Positions 18,960 through 29,658 of a stretch of DNA of 64,000 nucleotides are shown one piece after another (the stretch's first letter is position 1; each line of letters begins with the position of its first letter). The stretch is taken from the NCBI RefSeq assembly GCF_032362555.1, contig NC_083516.1, positions 1,017,001-1,081,000 on the forward strand, read 5' to 3'. This DNA is from Amyelois transitella. Lineage: Eukaryota > Arthropoda > Insecta > Lepidoptera > Pyralidae. A program made the position numbers and the translations under genes. The notes beneath the pieces were generated by a model. It was given only the letters and a program-made list of their open reading frames with translations. It made no database searches and had not been told where the DNA came from.

Positions 18960-21900
18960 TTACGCATGTACACGTTTTTTCTTTGCGCTGCCGCTGGTTT
19001 GAAGCAGTGGGCAGTTAGATCTCTTATGTCCCTTTTCTTGACAGTTGAAGCATGACTGAAAACATAATAAAATAAGTAATGGCCGTGTGGTTCTCGGCAC
19101 CAAAAGAAAAAAAAATAGGCCCATATCTTTTCTATGGATTTCGTAAAGGCGACTAAGGGATGGGCTTATTAATTTGGGATTGTTGTTTTAGGCGATGGGC
19201 TAGAAAACTGTCAATATTTGAGTCTCAATTATATCATTAAGTAAAACGGCTGAATGTGGCCCATTAGTCTGTTCGAGACTGTTGGCTCTGTCTAAGCCCA
19301 GCAAGGGATATAGACGTGATTATATGTATGTATAAAAACCGTTAAATATTTACCTGACTCTCAACAACGACGCCACAAATATGACTTCTCTGCTGACAAC
19401 ATCTCTCACAAGTCTTACAATGAAAGAACGTTGGCTTGACGCATCTCCTACACGCGTTACAATGCTTATACGTCATTCCGTTCTTACTAGTACACTCCTT
19501 GCATTTAGCGCAATGCTCGTTCCTCAGTGACACCCAGAAATTGCACTTGTCACATTTCTTGTAATCACTATCGTTGGATAAGTCTATGGTTTCGAGCGGT
19601 AGGTTGGTGAAGATTCGTACTGGTGAACCGAATTTGCGACCGCTTGTCGATTTACCGTGGAATTTCTTGTGGTTTTCGTATTCCACCTGTAAATTAAATA
19701 ATTAAATAAATAATATATACTTATATTATAAAGTTGAAGAGTTTGTTTGTTTGTTTGAACGCGCTAATCTCAGGAAGTACTGGTTCGAATTGAAAAATTC
19801 TTTTTGCATTGAATAGACCATTTATCGAAGAAGGCTTTAAGTTAAGCTATATGAGGAGCAAAGAAATAATTGAATATGTGAAAGAAATGGGGAAACTTAT
19901 TCATCCTTGAGGGCTTCAATGATGCCCAAAATAACTTTTCCACGCGGACGAAGTCGCGGGCACAGCTAATTAAATAAATAAACAAACGTTGCTTTTCAAT
20001 ATCGACTCATAAAACGAAAGCAACCCGTCACTTTATATGAATCTCAATTATATCAGTGTTCATGAACTTTATATTATGTTATGTTACGGGAAAAATGTAC
20101 TTAAAAACAAATGCAACTAAAACTCCACTCATCCTGAACTAATTTAAAACTGTATATTTTCGTTAAAATAATTACATTATACATAAAATACAAACGGGAC
20201 TTATATATTAACAATTTGCTCTTCAACTTGTCTCTTGATCGTCACTTTTTTATTAATTTATGTTCTGTCTAAAAAAACTCAGCAAAAGGTCAGGTCAATA
20301 GTATCCGAAACCGACGAGCTCGCATGAAGAGTTATGAATGTGGATGAAGCGAAAGAAGTATGCAGTTATCGTGGCAAATGGAAAGATGTGGTCTCCGCCT
20401 ACCCCTCCGGGAAAGAGGCGTGATTTATCTATGTATGTAATAATAAGCAGATGCTTAGGTCAGGAAAAGTCTCACCTGATAATCATGCATTCTTATTCCC
20501 GGCATCATATTTTTAATGTATGGCTCAGCAAAGTACGGGAACGCCCACATCACTGGCACGGCTTCCTCATCAGGCTTCTCGCAGACTCTCCTGTACGTGG
20601 ATGAGAGTTCTTGCACGGTTTGAACTAGCGGCTCCACGCGGCCGGCGAAAGGTGGATCCATTACTATACATATGCCACTGTCCCTGTAAAATAGAATGTT
20701 ATAAAAATAAGTTAAATTTTTGCATGACCAATTCACTTTTTAAAAGTGAAAAAAATGAAAAAATGAAAAATATTTTATTTGGAAACAAGAACAAGTACAA
20801 TTTAAGTAACATAGGATAACAATGACGTCTGCAGAAGTTATGAAACTGCGTCGCATATGTCAACGCCCACCTCCAGAAAACATTAATATAATGTGTTTCC
20901 TTAATCTTAGCACCTAATCCATTTATTACAACAAAAGATTATCCATTTATTACAACAGGATTGGCAACACTGCCTTGCTCTGTTAACAGTACGCTCTCAG
21001 TTTATTATTTGAAATTTTCCGAAATACCAAATATTTTCGAGTGAAAGTGATCTAAATCAATAGTATAACATCGCATATATCCACTTGAGTGTTATTCAAG
21101 AAATTTATAACCGGATTACGACAGTAAACATTGAAGATAAGTCATATTTTTATACCCACATAATTTTATCATTCAAATTATTCAAGATAACTACCCACAT
21201 CTGTCAAATAACTGATTTGTCAATATCAATTGACAGCATCAAAATTGAATCTGACATATGAAGTGTTGCCGCACTTATAAAAGTTCCCAAAATAACAGGG
21301 AGTTTTTCACAAGAAATGTCTGTCTGCAAAAAATGTAAACAACAAATAAAAGCTGCCGATATAAAGGGATGTTCAAAGTGTGCTGCGTCTTTTCACTACC
21401 AGTGTTTAGATATTTCTTCTGATAATTTTAATAAAGAGTCCAAGGCCTACAAAGCTTCATGGAAGTGTGTTGAGTGTAGGTCTGTTGATAGACTTTAACA
21501 AGGGGGCGGAGTCAAAACAAGGGGGCGGAGTCAACGGCCTGCGCATCATTGGTTCATTCGTCGTCGGCGCTGCTTGACGTCACGAGACCTCGGAAGCGGA
21601 GGGCGGTGCCACAACGCAGCGGCGACGCTGGATGAGGTATGCGCTTACTCTTTACGCGCTCTGATCGCCTGGTACTTTTGACGCTGCTCTCGCTCCTAAC
21701 ATATTTCATTAAACCTACTGTGTGGCTTCTACGAACCGCGGTTTCTACGATCAATGCGGCGCTTGAGATATATGCGCTCTTAGCTCTTTGTGAGGTCTGA
21801 TTGCCTTATACTGCTTGTTTTGTTACTTTTCCTACCAAAAATAACGAAAATGATTTGCCACGGTTGTAAATCAGTTCTAAGTGATAAAAACTTTTTGAAA

Positions 21901-24900
21901 TGCAATAGCTGCAAATCTGAGTATTGTTTTGAATGTTTAAATCTGACAAAAGATTGCTGCGAAGCGCTTAACCCTGATCAAATAAAAGCATTAAGTTGTC
22001 CTTATTGCCAAAATGTTACTCGGCGAGTAAACAACGATGATACTCCATGCCGCCAGCGATATCAGAAAGGCCTGATTCAATCTCTCAACGAGTCTATGAA
22101 TATTTCTTTCGGCGATGCAACACAGGACGTGAGTACCAATATTAGTAGCATGTCTCAAACTCAACCATGTACTAACTTAGCCAACGTACCGGTTACGATG
22201 GAAAGCATAAGTAAACTCTTCGACTTAAAGTTGGCCCCCGACTCATCTATTATGACTAACTTGAGATCTGCACTTAACAAGGACATTGAAAAAATGGTGG
22301 TTACTCACGTAAATAGAGCAGTTGAAAATTTGAAAAGCGATTTCACATCTACAACTGACTACTTGGCTGCCGAACAAGCTGACCTGAGATCGGATATCAG
22401 GGATAAGGACACTATTATTAAACAACTGCAGTCAGACCTGTCTAAAACACAGACTTCGCTCGTCAAACTACAATCCCGAATACAAACGATGGAAAAAATA
22501 TCACGTGATTTGAATCTAGAGATACACGAGGTTCCCGAAAATAAAAATGAAAATTTAATGGGATTATTTAAAAAGCTCTGTGAGTGCTTAAAAGTTGATA
22601 TTTCTGATAGCGACGTGAGAGCGTGTCGCCGGGTTGCTAAAATGGACCCTTCCACGGATAGACCACGTAATATTATTGTCTCTCTTTCATCTCAACGGCT
22701 TCGCGATCATATCCTGTCATCAGTGACTCGCTTTAATAAATCTCATCCAAAAGACAAACTTGCTTCGACTCACATTGGCCTTAAAGGAGAAACTCGCAGA
22801 ATTTACGTGGCCGAACATTTGTCCCCAGAAGCTAAAGAAGTACATAGCGCTGCACGGAAGTTTTGTAGAGATAAAAAATACAAATTTGTCTGGGTTCGTT
22901 TCGGACAGGTATACATTCGGAAGGACGAACAAAGTCCTGCCCACCTCATTAAAACTATTGATCATCTTAACAAGTTTTCGTGATTGAGTTAAAATGTTGA
23001 ACATAAAGTTTTATATTGTGTTTCTTTTAATCCTTCATAATGATTAGTGTAATATATCAAAACGTCAATAGAATACGTACTAAATTACCACAATTGTATC
23101 ATAATATATTGAACTCCGACTATGACGTAATATGCCTAACGGAAACCAACCTGAATCAAGGTATATTTGACGGTGAGGTTATAGACTCTCGTTACAATAT
23201 TTTCAGAAAAGATCGCTTACAATATACTAATTCTTCTAAAGAGGAAGGCGGTGGAGTAATTCTTGCTATTAAAAAGTCTTTTCGGGTTGTTCGGAGGGCA
23301 TGTTGGGACAGCAGTCTGGAGGATATCTGGATCACTATAATATTGAATGCTTCTAGTTCACTTAAACTTCATATATGTGTTTGTTATCTTCCACCTGATT
23401 TAATTGTTTCAAAGTTAGACGAATTCTACACAAATTGTCAAAATGTTTTGTTGAATTACTGCCAGGATGATCAATTCCTAATCGTAGGAGATTTTAACAC
23501 CCCTGCATATTCTCCTATAGGTCTCGTTAGTGATGGGCCATTACACACCCCACATAATAAGAAAAAATTGGTGCTCTTGCAAGAATTTATGTCACTTTGT
23601 CACCTATATCAGAGTAACAAAATACCAAACGAAAATGGTCGTTACCTCGACTTAGTATTCTCATCAAATGAAACTCTATCTGTTACTCAGGCCGAACCGT
23701 TGAGTTTAAAAGATAAGCATCATCCTGCTTTACAATTCCAATTTCCTTTGAAACCCTACATTGATAAAGGATTAAATTGTTTAAATAAAAAAAGATTTAA
23801 CTTTTGGAAGTGTGATTATGAAAATATTCGATGCGAATTAAGCGTGGTGAACTGGTATGATTTATTGTCGAATTCTGATTTAGATGTATGCACAGACATA
23901 TTTTACGATAAGCTTTTTGAAATTATTAAGAGACACACTCCCTTTACTTCTGTAAAGCCCCAAAATTATCCCGTTTGGTACAGTAAATCATTAATAAAGT
24001 GCATAGAAGAAAAAAATAAATATCATAAACTTTACAAAAAATTTAATAATCCTAGAGATTATGACACATTCTCTCTACTTCGGGCCAGATCGAAAAAAAA
24101 TTTCTGATCAGTGCTATAAGAAATATATTGCTTCAATTGAAGAATCATTGTCGGATAATATAAAACATTTTTGGAAATTCGTTAACAATAGAAAGGGACA
24201 TTCCTCAATGCCTCAAGTTATGCAATTGGGTGATTCCTCTTCCTCTAATGGCCGAGATATCTGTGAAATGTTTTCGCAATATTTCGGATCAGTGTTTCAA
24301 TCAGATTCTGAGGAAGGTGAATCATCCATAAATCAATCCGGCCGCAGTAATGAGTTATTCTCGAATGGAGCGATTAGCACATTGTCTCATATTAATATTA
24401 CCGAAAAAGATATTATGATGAAAATCAAACAATTGGATGCCAAGAAAGGTCCTGGGCCTGACGAACTACCTCCGTTTTTCATAAAAAAATGTGCTAATGA
24501 GCTATGTACGCCGCTCTACATTTTATTTAATAAATCGCTAACACTGGGAGCCTTCCCTAAACGATGGAAAATAGCTCATATCATTCCTGTGTATAAAAGC
24601 GGAGATAAGTCTCGTTGTGAGAATTATAGACAAATAAGCATCTTGTCATGTCTTGCTATGCTTTTGGAATTGTTGGTTCACAATCAGTTATACAATCATT
24701 TTAAACCAATCATATCTGAAAGGCAGCATGGCTTTGTGAAATCGAGATCAACCGTGACCAATCTTCTTGAATACAAAAACTATTTATGTAAGAGCTTTGC
24801 GACAGGTGGTCAGGTTGACTCTGTCTATACAGACTTTTCGAAAGCCTTTGACAAGGTCAGTCATACTCAGCTTTGCATCGAACTTGCCTCCTGTGGTATT

Positions 24901-27900
24901 CACGGTAACCTCTTGCGATGGTTGACGTCCTACCTAGACAAAAGAAGCCAGCTGGTGACCTTGAGAGGGTATACTTCATCTCCCATTGCAGTGGCATCGG
25001 GTGTGCCGCAGGGGTCACATTTGGGACCTTTACTCTTTGTTGTGTTCATTAACAGTCTTATCGAGCGCCTATCTTGTGAATGTCTCTTGTACGCTGATGA
25101 TTTAAAAATATTTAAAACTATTGAGAACACCAACGATTGTAAATTGTTACAGAGAGATTTAGATACCATTTCAAATTGGTGCAAGGAAAAACTTATGAAT
25201 CTCAACATAGGCAAATGTTTCGTCATAACATTCACAAACAAGTGTAATAAGATTGTTGTTGACTATACTATTGAAAACGAGGTCCTTAAAAGATGTAATG
25301 TTGTCAAAGATCTAGGTGTTATGTTTGATGACAAACTGACTTTCAGAGCACATTACGACCATATAACAAAAAGAGCAAATCAGCTCCTTGGGTTTGTATT
25401 CAGATCCACTAAAGGTTTTAAAAAGCCTCAGTCAATTATATATTTATTTAATACCTTGGTCAGATCAATTTTGGAATACGGCAGCCCAATATGGTCACCA
25501 CACTACAAGGTACATGTGGATGAAATAGAGCGAGTTCAAAAAAAGTGCTTACGATTTTTATGTTATCGTCAACATTTGAGTCGTACCGCTCTCGATTATG
25601 AGGCAAGACTATCAATGTTTAACATACAGAAGTTGGAATCACGCAGAAAATATTTTGATTTTATTTATTTGTATAAAATAATTCACTCTATAATTGATGT
25701 TCCTTCCTTGCTCTCTCAACTATCTTTTAACACTAGATATAGCAACCGCAGGGCTAATCGAACAAAACTTTTCGCTTTACAAACTTATAAAAATAATACC
25801 TCATTTTATAACCCCATTGTTAGGATGGCCCGTCAGTATAACGAGGTGATGTTAGATAACCCTGAATTTGATATTTTTAATTCAAAACTTGGCTCCTATA
25901 TTAAAATAGTCAAAGACATCCTGTACTGTGTTACAGGAGCATAATAACTAGGGTACCTACTTAATAACTTATATATTTAGTTTCCTTTTTTGTATTAAAT
26001 TCTTCTTTTTTGTATTAAATTTGTATTGAATTCTTCTTTGGGTTATCTCTTAGACCGTAAGAATTTTCTCGATTAATTGTTTTTTGTGTACACACATGTT
26101 TTGGATTGCAACCCGTTTTTAATATCTTTTTTTTTTTTTTTTTTTAATGTAATTTTTGTAATAGTTGTTATCTGTTTTGTGTGATAATAATAAATAAATA
26201 AATAAATAAAAATAAAAAGAAAAAGAAAAATAAAGATTAGATTTGATATTTAAAAAGTGGACTGATTTTAAAGAAATTTGGCACAGTAATAGTGACTTTC
26301 AGGAGTCATCACACACAATAACCTTCTTTCCCCGGAAGGGTAGGTAGATTTTAAGTCTTTCCACTTTTAACCCCTGAATTCTTCAGTTTATGTGGCGTTT
26401 CGTTACCGGCACATAAGAATATTTCTTAAACATGGATAAAGTAAAAGGCGATTAAGGGATAGGCTTAAATAATTGGGATTCTCTGCGATGGGGTTGCAAC
26501 CTGTGACTATACCATCTTAGCCAGGCATACAGCTGAGCATGGCTTTCCAGGCTTTGTGAGACTGGAAGGGTCTGTCTACCCCATATAGGATAAAGACGTA
26601 GTAATCATGATCATCACTAAGTTAGTTTTTTATTTGGGAATAATGCTCTCGAGCAAAATTACGAAAATTGTTTCCCCTAATTTCTAACAAATTCTTCTGT
26701 AACTTAATGTTCAAAATACATACATACATAACGTCTATATCCCTTGCGGGGTAGACAGAGCTAAAAGTCTTGAAAAGACTGATAGGCCACTTTCAGCTGT
26801 CTGTTGACAGTGACTGGTTGCTATCCTTATATTAGTTTTCATACAAAAACAAATCTCACTTCGCTCTCTTCAAGAATTTCTTCAGCACTTTCTCATCCTC
26901 ATTTCCATTGAACATGAAATTGTTGAACATGTTGTACCAGACGAACTTGTTGGGGTGTTGGAACTGATGGTGCCTCTTATCGTAGTCCAACAGCAAGGAT
27001 TCGAACTCTGTACTTTGTTGAGCTGCCTCGTGAACCGATGGGGTGCCGACACAAAGGATGTTTCTGAAATCATATTATTATTTAAAATAAGAGTTGTGGT
27101 GATAAATCCGTGTGGTGGAAACCACTCCATCTCTTTCCCATGGCTGTCGGAAAAGACGACTAGGGGATAGGCTTAAAAACTTGGGATTCTTCTTTGAGGC
27201 AACTAGCTCACAACCTGTCACTTTTGAACCTATATTCTATCATTAAGCCTAACAGCTGAATGTGGCCTTTCAGTCTTTTCGGGACTGTTCGCTCTGCCTA
27301 CAACGCAAGGCATATAGATGAGATGATACAAACAAATGAATGAACTAAGCAAATATTACAATCCTGTATCTTGTGATCCGGTGCAACCCGACGAAAAAAC
27401 GGTAGGTTCGTGTTTGAATTCCATTGGTATACATTAATAATCATGCAAGAAGAAAGTTTTAAAAGTATTTAATATAACAATAAATAAACCATCCACGCGA
27501 AGACCGACATCCGCGCGGACGGAGTCGCGGGCGGAAGCTAGTATAATAATAAATTAATGCAGAAATAAGACACGGATCTCATATCTGGATGTGAATGAGT
27601 TGCTGTTCCCTGCACATGGCGCTGGACCTTGTGAGAAAGATCTCACAAGAAGAGGTCAACAGGGTGTGGCAAAATTTGCAGGGAAAACAGAAAAAGAAGT
27701 GCCGTGTGGTTCCCGACACCAAGACAAAAAAGAATAGGACCACTACATCTCTTTCCCATGGATGTCGTAAAAGGCGACTAAGGAATAGGCTTACAAACTT
27801 GGGATTCTTTTTAGGCGATGGGCTAGCAACCTGTCACTATTTGAATCTCAATTCTATCATTAAGCCAAATAGCTGAACGTGGCCATTCAGTCTTTTCAAG

Positions 27901-29658
27901 ACTATTGGCTCTGTCTACCCCGCAAAGGGATATAGACGTGACTATATGTATGTATGTATGTAAAACAGAAAAAGCCAAATTTTTACATGATGTAAGAGTC
28001 ACGTCTATATCCGTCTATATCCCGTGCGGTTCAAACATAACCAGTAGATTGGTAGATATATAAAAAGCTTTATTTACTATCACAATACATTTGTTGGATA
28101 CACACATAATTAACAGTAATAATAAATGAGAATGTGTTATGTGTTTGTATAATAGTCTTGAAGAGACTGAAAGGTCTGTTCAAGACACTTTACCGATTCG
28201 AGCACCCAAATACTTACTTAATATTGTTATTCCTAAGTATGCCCAAGACTGTAGAAACAGATTTCTTCGTGAACAAGTACTGTGCTTCAACATCGTCATT
28301 TTCCAAAGGCGGTAACCATGATGAGGGTCGAGCTAGCTGCTCGTCAGTTAAGGGAGTAATGACTCTGTGGTCTTTCAGGTGCTTTTTACTTTGCGAAACG
28401 ATGTAGAGCTCTTGGCACGTGCTGCAGTACGCTCGGTTTGATGCATGCTGAAGTTTTACCTGTAAGAAATATGAGAAGAATAAAATAATACTGGAATTCT
28501 GGTTAAGGTATTATTAGAAATAATATTTCGTTGATAGGCCTGGGTCTTGAATGTTTATATAAAAGTATTTATTATATAATATAGTATCTTTAGATTAGTA
28601 TCTTGTAACACAAGTCTTGAAATGACTTGAGGTGACTGAATGTGTGTAATCTGTCCCGTTTTTATTAATTTATTTATAATGTAATGTGTAAATATAGGTT
28701 TGCTTCATACAGGAGAGTTAATAAGTAAACTGAAACATCAATTAACTTTATTTTAACTTCATTGACCATTGAATATAACAAATATTGGAACAATGCAGTC
28801 TGTGCCTACCCCTGCTAAAAACAAGGACTGATTTTAGGTTTAAATTATGGAAAGAATCAGGATTTTATATATGTTTGACAGTGAGGTACATACAAATTAT
28901 TTCTTTCCTTGAAATCTAGGATGTGTAAATATTCTAAGACTGGTTTCAGTAAGATATTATTCTGACAACATACACATAATTACATCTTCATCCATTTCAG
29001 GTTAGACAGAGCCAACAACTTTGAAAAAACTGAAAGGCCACATTCAGCTGTATAGCTTAGTGAAGGAATTGAGATTCAAATAGTGACAGGTTGTCTAAAA
29101 CAGCCCTTTTCCTAATAGAAACCAAAGTTACTGAAAGAGAAGCAGCTTGAATACACCTTGTTTCCTCTTTGCTACCAAAAAGCATTATTTTAATTAATTA
29201 TAATACAAGAAATTCTAGTAAAAATAACAATAATATCGGTTAGGGTATACGAAAGGGTGCACACTTTTTTCTAAGTCCTAAAAAAGTGCGCACCCTTTCC
29301 GACACTCTGACCAGAATATCTCCTAATTTATGTCATGAAAAATATTGTCTTGTCTTATACAGACCTCATTAAAATTTTTCCATGCCGCAGCCTTATCAAT
29401 CTTGGGAATGAGACTGTAATACTTTTCATTCCGTTTCCGGACATTTTCCTTTTTCCAGTCGTCTGCGTCGATATGCAAGGAACAGTCCTTTTTATTTCTA
29501 CATGAGGCGCACGCAAAATACCGGCCCTTTTCAGAGGAAAACAGCAAGGTAGGGCCATGAAGACACAGGGGGTGAGATGTCACATCTTCTACGATAACTT
29601 CAACAGAAGGCGACTTTGAGGCTAGTGGTTTTGAGTCGAGCTTCCTCTTTTTAACCAT
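18960..29658 (-). CDS. ZCCHC4: ZCCHC4, rRNA N6-adenosine methyltransferase
   Basis: ZCCHC4 places m6A on 28S rRNA and acts in the nucleolus and cytoplasm. Minus-strand exons: 29365-29658, 28218-28459, 26860-27063, 20476-20683, 19354-19686 and 18960-19055, all GT-AG with matching phases, totalling 1377 nt and 458 aa. In order: a GRF-type zinc finger (CLHGPTLLFSSEKGRYFACA then SCRNKKDC), a C2H2-like finger (YCSTCQELY to HLKDH), the methyltransferase fold starting NILCVGTPSVHE, the catalytic DPPF (256-259), DYQVEYENHKKF, a cysteine-rich DHHC-like block (CDKCNFWVSLRNEHCAKC onward) and a CCHC knuckle (CFNCQEKGHKRSNC). This is the human domain order. The 6.2-kb intron between exons 3 and 4 contains a nearly complete LINE in antisense. 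Divergent from C1QBP, convergent with LIN37. Confidence 0.96.
19080..19335 (+). mobile_element. SINE-A copy in the last ZCCHC4 intron, full length
   Basis: Head gccgtgtggttctcggcacc, tail gtgattatatgtatgtat; it ends 20 bp before exon 5's donor side. Confidence 0.8.
19720..19975. mobile_element. Repeat G copy
   Basis: gtttgaacgcgctaatctcagg through cgcggacgaagtcgcgggca and cagctaat. It is the reverse of the arrangement at 3690-3930 and 48015-48470. Confidence 0.6.
20310..20440 (+). mobile_element. LINE-D 3' end
   Basis: gtatccgaaaccgacgagc, aatgtggatgaagcgaaag, ggtctccgcctacccctccg, then the tail gtgatttatctatgtatg. Stops interrupt the frame, so it is a dead 5'-truncated copy. Confidence 0.75.
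20741..20900 (-). mobile_element. LINE 3'-end fragment shared with 41140-41270
   Basis: ttggaaacaagaacaagtac, cataggataacaatgacgtc, tgcagaagttatgaa and cacctccagaaaacat match the second copy with few changes. A/T-rich TTTATT-like runs at one end suggest a reverse-oriented retrotransposon 3' UTR. Confidence 0.5.
21316..21498 (+). pseudogene. Short PHD-finger ORF, probably the start of a LINE ORF1
   Basis: 60 residues with a C4-H-C3 zinc-finger pattern: CKKC, then CSKCAASFHYQC, ending in WKCVEC and a stop at 21496-21498. Such PHD-like fingers open the ORF1 of CR1/Jockey-type LINEs in insects. It lies immediately 5' of the GC-rich start of the full LINE. It could be the stump of an older element interrupted by the newer one, or an extra upstream ORF of the same element. 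Confidence 0.45.
21850..22983 (+). CDS. LINE ORF1 protein: zinc finger, coiled coil, FP-like RNA-binding domain
   Basis: About 377 aa from the preferred start at 21850 (MICHGCKSVL); an in-frame ATG at 21790 would add a hydrophobic 20-residue leader. The N-terminus has a cysteine-rich finger (CHGC, CNSC, CFEC, CPYC spacing). The middle contains a heptad-rich coiled coil (DIRDKDTIIKQLQSDLSKT and on to IQTMEK). The C-terminal third, from EIHEVPENK through DVRACRRVAK to RRIYVAEHLSPEAKEV and VWVRFGQVYIRK, resembles the FP/transposase-22-like RNA-binding fold of insect LINE ORF1 proteins. The role is nucleic-acid chaperone for the element's RNA particle. The ORF is open end to end, so it looks young. 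Confidence 0.8.
   Translation: MICHGCKSVLSDKNFLKCNSCKSEYCFECLNLTKDCCEALNPDQIKALSCPYCQNVTRRVNNDDTPCRQRYQKGLIQSLNESMNISFGDATQDVSTNISSMSQTQPCTNLANVPVTMESISKLFDLKLAPDSSIMTNLRSALNKDIEKMVVTHVNRAVENLKSDFTSTTDYLAAEQADLRSDIRDKDTIIKQLQSDLSKTQTSLVKLQSRIQTMEKISRDLNLEIHEVPENKNENLMGLFKKLCECLKVDISDSDVRACRRVAKMDPSTDRPRNIIVSLSSQRLRDHILSSVTRFNKSHPKDKLASTHIGLKGETRRIYVAEHLSPEAKEVHSAARKFCRDKKYKFVWVRFGQVYIRKDEQSPAHLIKTIDHLNKFS
23040..24107 (+). CDS. LINE apurinic-like endonuclease (N-terminal part of ORF2)
   Basis: A 355-residue APE-type endonuclease that nicks target DNA. Visible catalytic elements in order: QNVNR (Asn), LTETNL (Glu), GGGV, CVCYLPPD, GDFN (Asp and Asn), LDLVFSS (Asp) and DKHHPAL (His). All key residues are kept. 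The frame ends in SKKNF-stop just after an A8 run at about 24093-24100; the RT continues in another frame that overlaps by 47 bp. This ORF should be the N-terminal part of a single ORF2. The first ATG lies 56 bp after the ORF1 stop. Confidence 0.88.
   Translation: MISVIYQNVNRIRTKLPQLYHNILNSDYDVICLTETNLNQGIFDGEVIDSRYNIFRKDRLQYTNSSKEEGGGVILAIKKSFRVVRRACWDSSLEDIWITIILNASSSLKLHICVCYLPPDLIVSKLDEFYTNCQNVLLNYCQDDQFLIVGDFNTPAYSPIGLVSDGPLHTPHNKKKLVLLQEFMSLCHLYQSNKIPNENGRYLDLVFSSNETLSVTQAEPLSLKDKHHPALQFQFPLKPYIDKGLNCLNKKRFNFWKCDYENIRCELSVVNWYDLLSNSDLDVCTDIFYDKLFEIIKRHTPFTSVKPQNYPVWYSKSLIKCIEEKNKYHKLYKKFNNPRDYDTFSLLRARSKKNF
24061..25944 (+). CDS. LINE reverse transcriptase (C-terminal part of ORF2)
   Basis: A 627-residue open frame; the first 15 or so residues are probably a frame artefact. 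RT landmarks: KKGPGPDELPPFFIKKC (fingers), HGFVKSRSTVTNL, YTDFSKAFDKV (first catalytic Asp), ASGVPQGSHLGPLLFVVF and LLYADDLKIF (YADD catalytic pair), then the thumb and the C-terminal region to a stop at 25942-25944. Motif content places it in the CR1/Jockey group; finer placement needs a tree. The element lacks a zinc knuckle or RNase H domain in this frame. Only the frame break before it prevents a complete ORF2. Confidence 0.88.
   Translation: MTHSLYFGPDRKKISDQCYKKYIASIEESLSDNIKHFWKFVNNRKGHSSMPQVMQLGDSSSSNGRDICEMFSQYFGSVFQSDSEEGESSINQSGRSNELFSNGAISTLSHINITEKDIMMKIKQLDAKKGPGPDELPPFFIKKCANELCTPLYILFNKSLTLGAFPKRWKIAHIIPVYKSGDKSRCENYRQISILSCLAMLLELLVHNQLYNHFKPIISERQHGFVKSRSTVTNLLEYKNYLCKSFATGGQVDSVYTDFSKAFDKVSHTQLCIELASCGIHGNLLRWLTSYLDKRSQLVTLRGYTSSPIAVASGVPQGSHLGPLLFVVFINSLIERLSCECLLYADDLKIFKTIENTNDCKLLQRDLDTISNWCKEKLMNLNIGKCFVITFTNKCNKIVVDYTIENEVLKRCNVVKDLGVMFDDKLTFRAHYDHITKRANQLLGFVFRSTKGFKKPQSIIYLFNTLVRSILEYGSPIWSPHYKVHVDEIERVQKKCLRFLCYRQHLSRTALDYEARLSMFNIQKLESRRKYFDFIYLYKIIHSIIDVPSLLSQLSFNTRYSNRRANRTKLFALQTYKNNTSFYNPIVRMARQYNEVMLDNPEFDIFNSKLGSYIKIVKDILYCVTGA
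26380..26620 (+). mobile_element. Degenerate SINE-A copy
   Basis: gtggcgtttcgttaccggc, aggcgattaagggataggc and gtctaccccatataggat mark an old copy. Confidence 0.5.
26715..26850 (-). mobile_element. SINE-A 3' fragment next to ZCCHC4 exon 3
   Basis: aatacatacatacataacg to gtgactggttgctatcc; ends about 20 bp from the exon's donor (26859). Confidence 0.7.
27110..27330 (+). mobile_element. SINE-A copy
   Basis: Internally shortened head (ccgtgtggtggaaacc), then ctctttcccatggctgtcgg and a tail at aaggcatatagatgag. Confidence 0.7.
27480..27690. mobile_element. Repeat G end piece and repeat E copy
   Basis: 27480-27545 holds ccgcgcggacggagtcgcggg, a repeat G end. From 27565 comes repeat E, defined by gttgctgttccctgcacatgg, tggcgctgg and ggcaaaatttgcaggga. 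Reverse copies of E lie at 31383-31510 and, weaker, 34065-34150. Confidence 0.55.
27702..27965 (+). mobile_element. SINE-A copy, full length
   Basis: gccgtgtggttcccgacacc to gtgactatatgtatgtatgta; close to consensus. Confidence 0.88.
28530..28665 (+). mobile_element. tSINE-B 3' fragment
   Basis: gataggcctgggtcttgaatg to tgtgtaatctgtcccg in ZCCHC4 intron 1; tRNA head absent. Confidence 0.65.
28985..29100 (-). mobile_element. SINE-A 3' fragment
   Basis: ttcaggttagacagagccaac to atagtgacaggttg; truncated. Confidence 0.65.
29251..29299. repeat. Hairpin, 20-bp arms, in ZCCHC4 intron 1
   Basis: Arms 29251-29270 (gaaagggtgcacactttttt) and 29280-29299 are complementary except for one position, with a 9-nt loop. 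Confidence 0.8.

Larger units (their letters stand above)
21500..26240 (+). mobile_element. Nearly complete CR1/Jockey-type LINE inside ZCCHC4 intron 3
   Basis: Components in order: a GC-rich leader with two copies of acaagggggcggagtcaa at about 21500-21535, an ATTGG box, a CRE palindrome TGACGTCA (21574-21581), ORF1 (21850-22983), endonuclease ORF (23040-24107), reverse-transcriptase ORF (24061-25944), a 3' UTR of about 260 bp and a simple tail of ATAA/AAATA repeats (about 26185-26240). It lies on the plus strand, antisense to ZCCHC4. I could not find an exact target-site duplication, so both borders are approximate. Confidence 0.9.

Noticed and set aside
21550-21790. CpG-rich segment as a host promoter
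   Set aside because: Position and the repeated GC motif fit the 5' UTR/internal promoter of the LINE better.
24930-25241. 103-codon minus-strand ORF
   Set aside because: Shadow of the LINE reverse transcriptase on the other strand.
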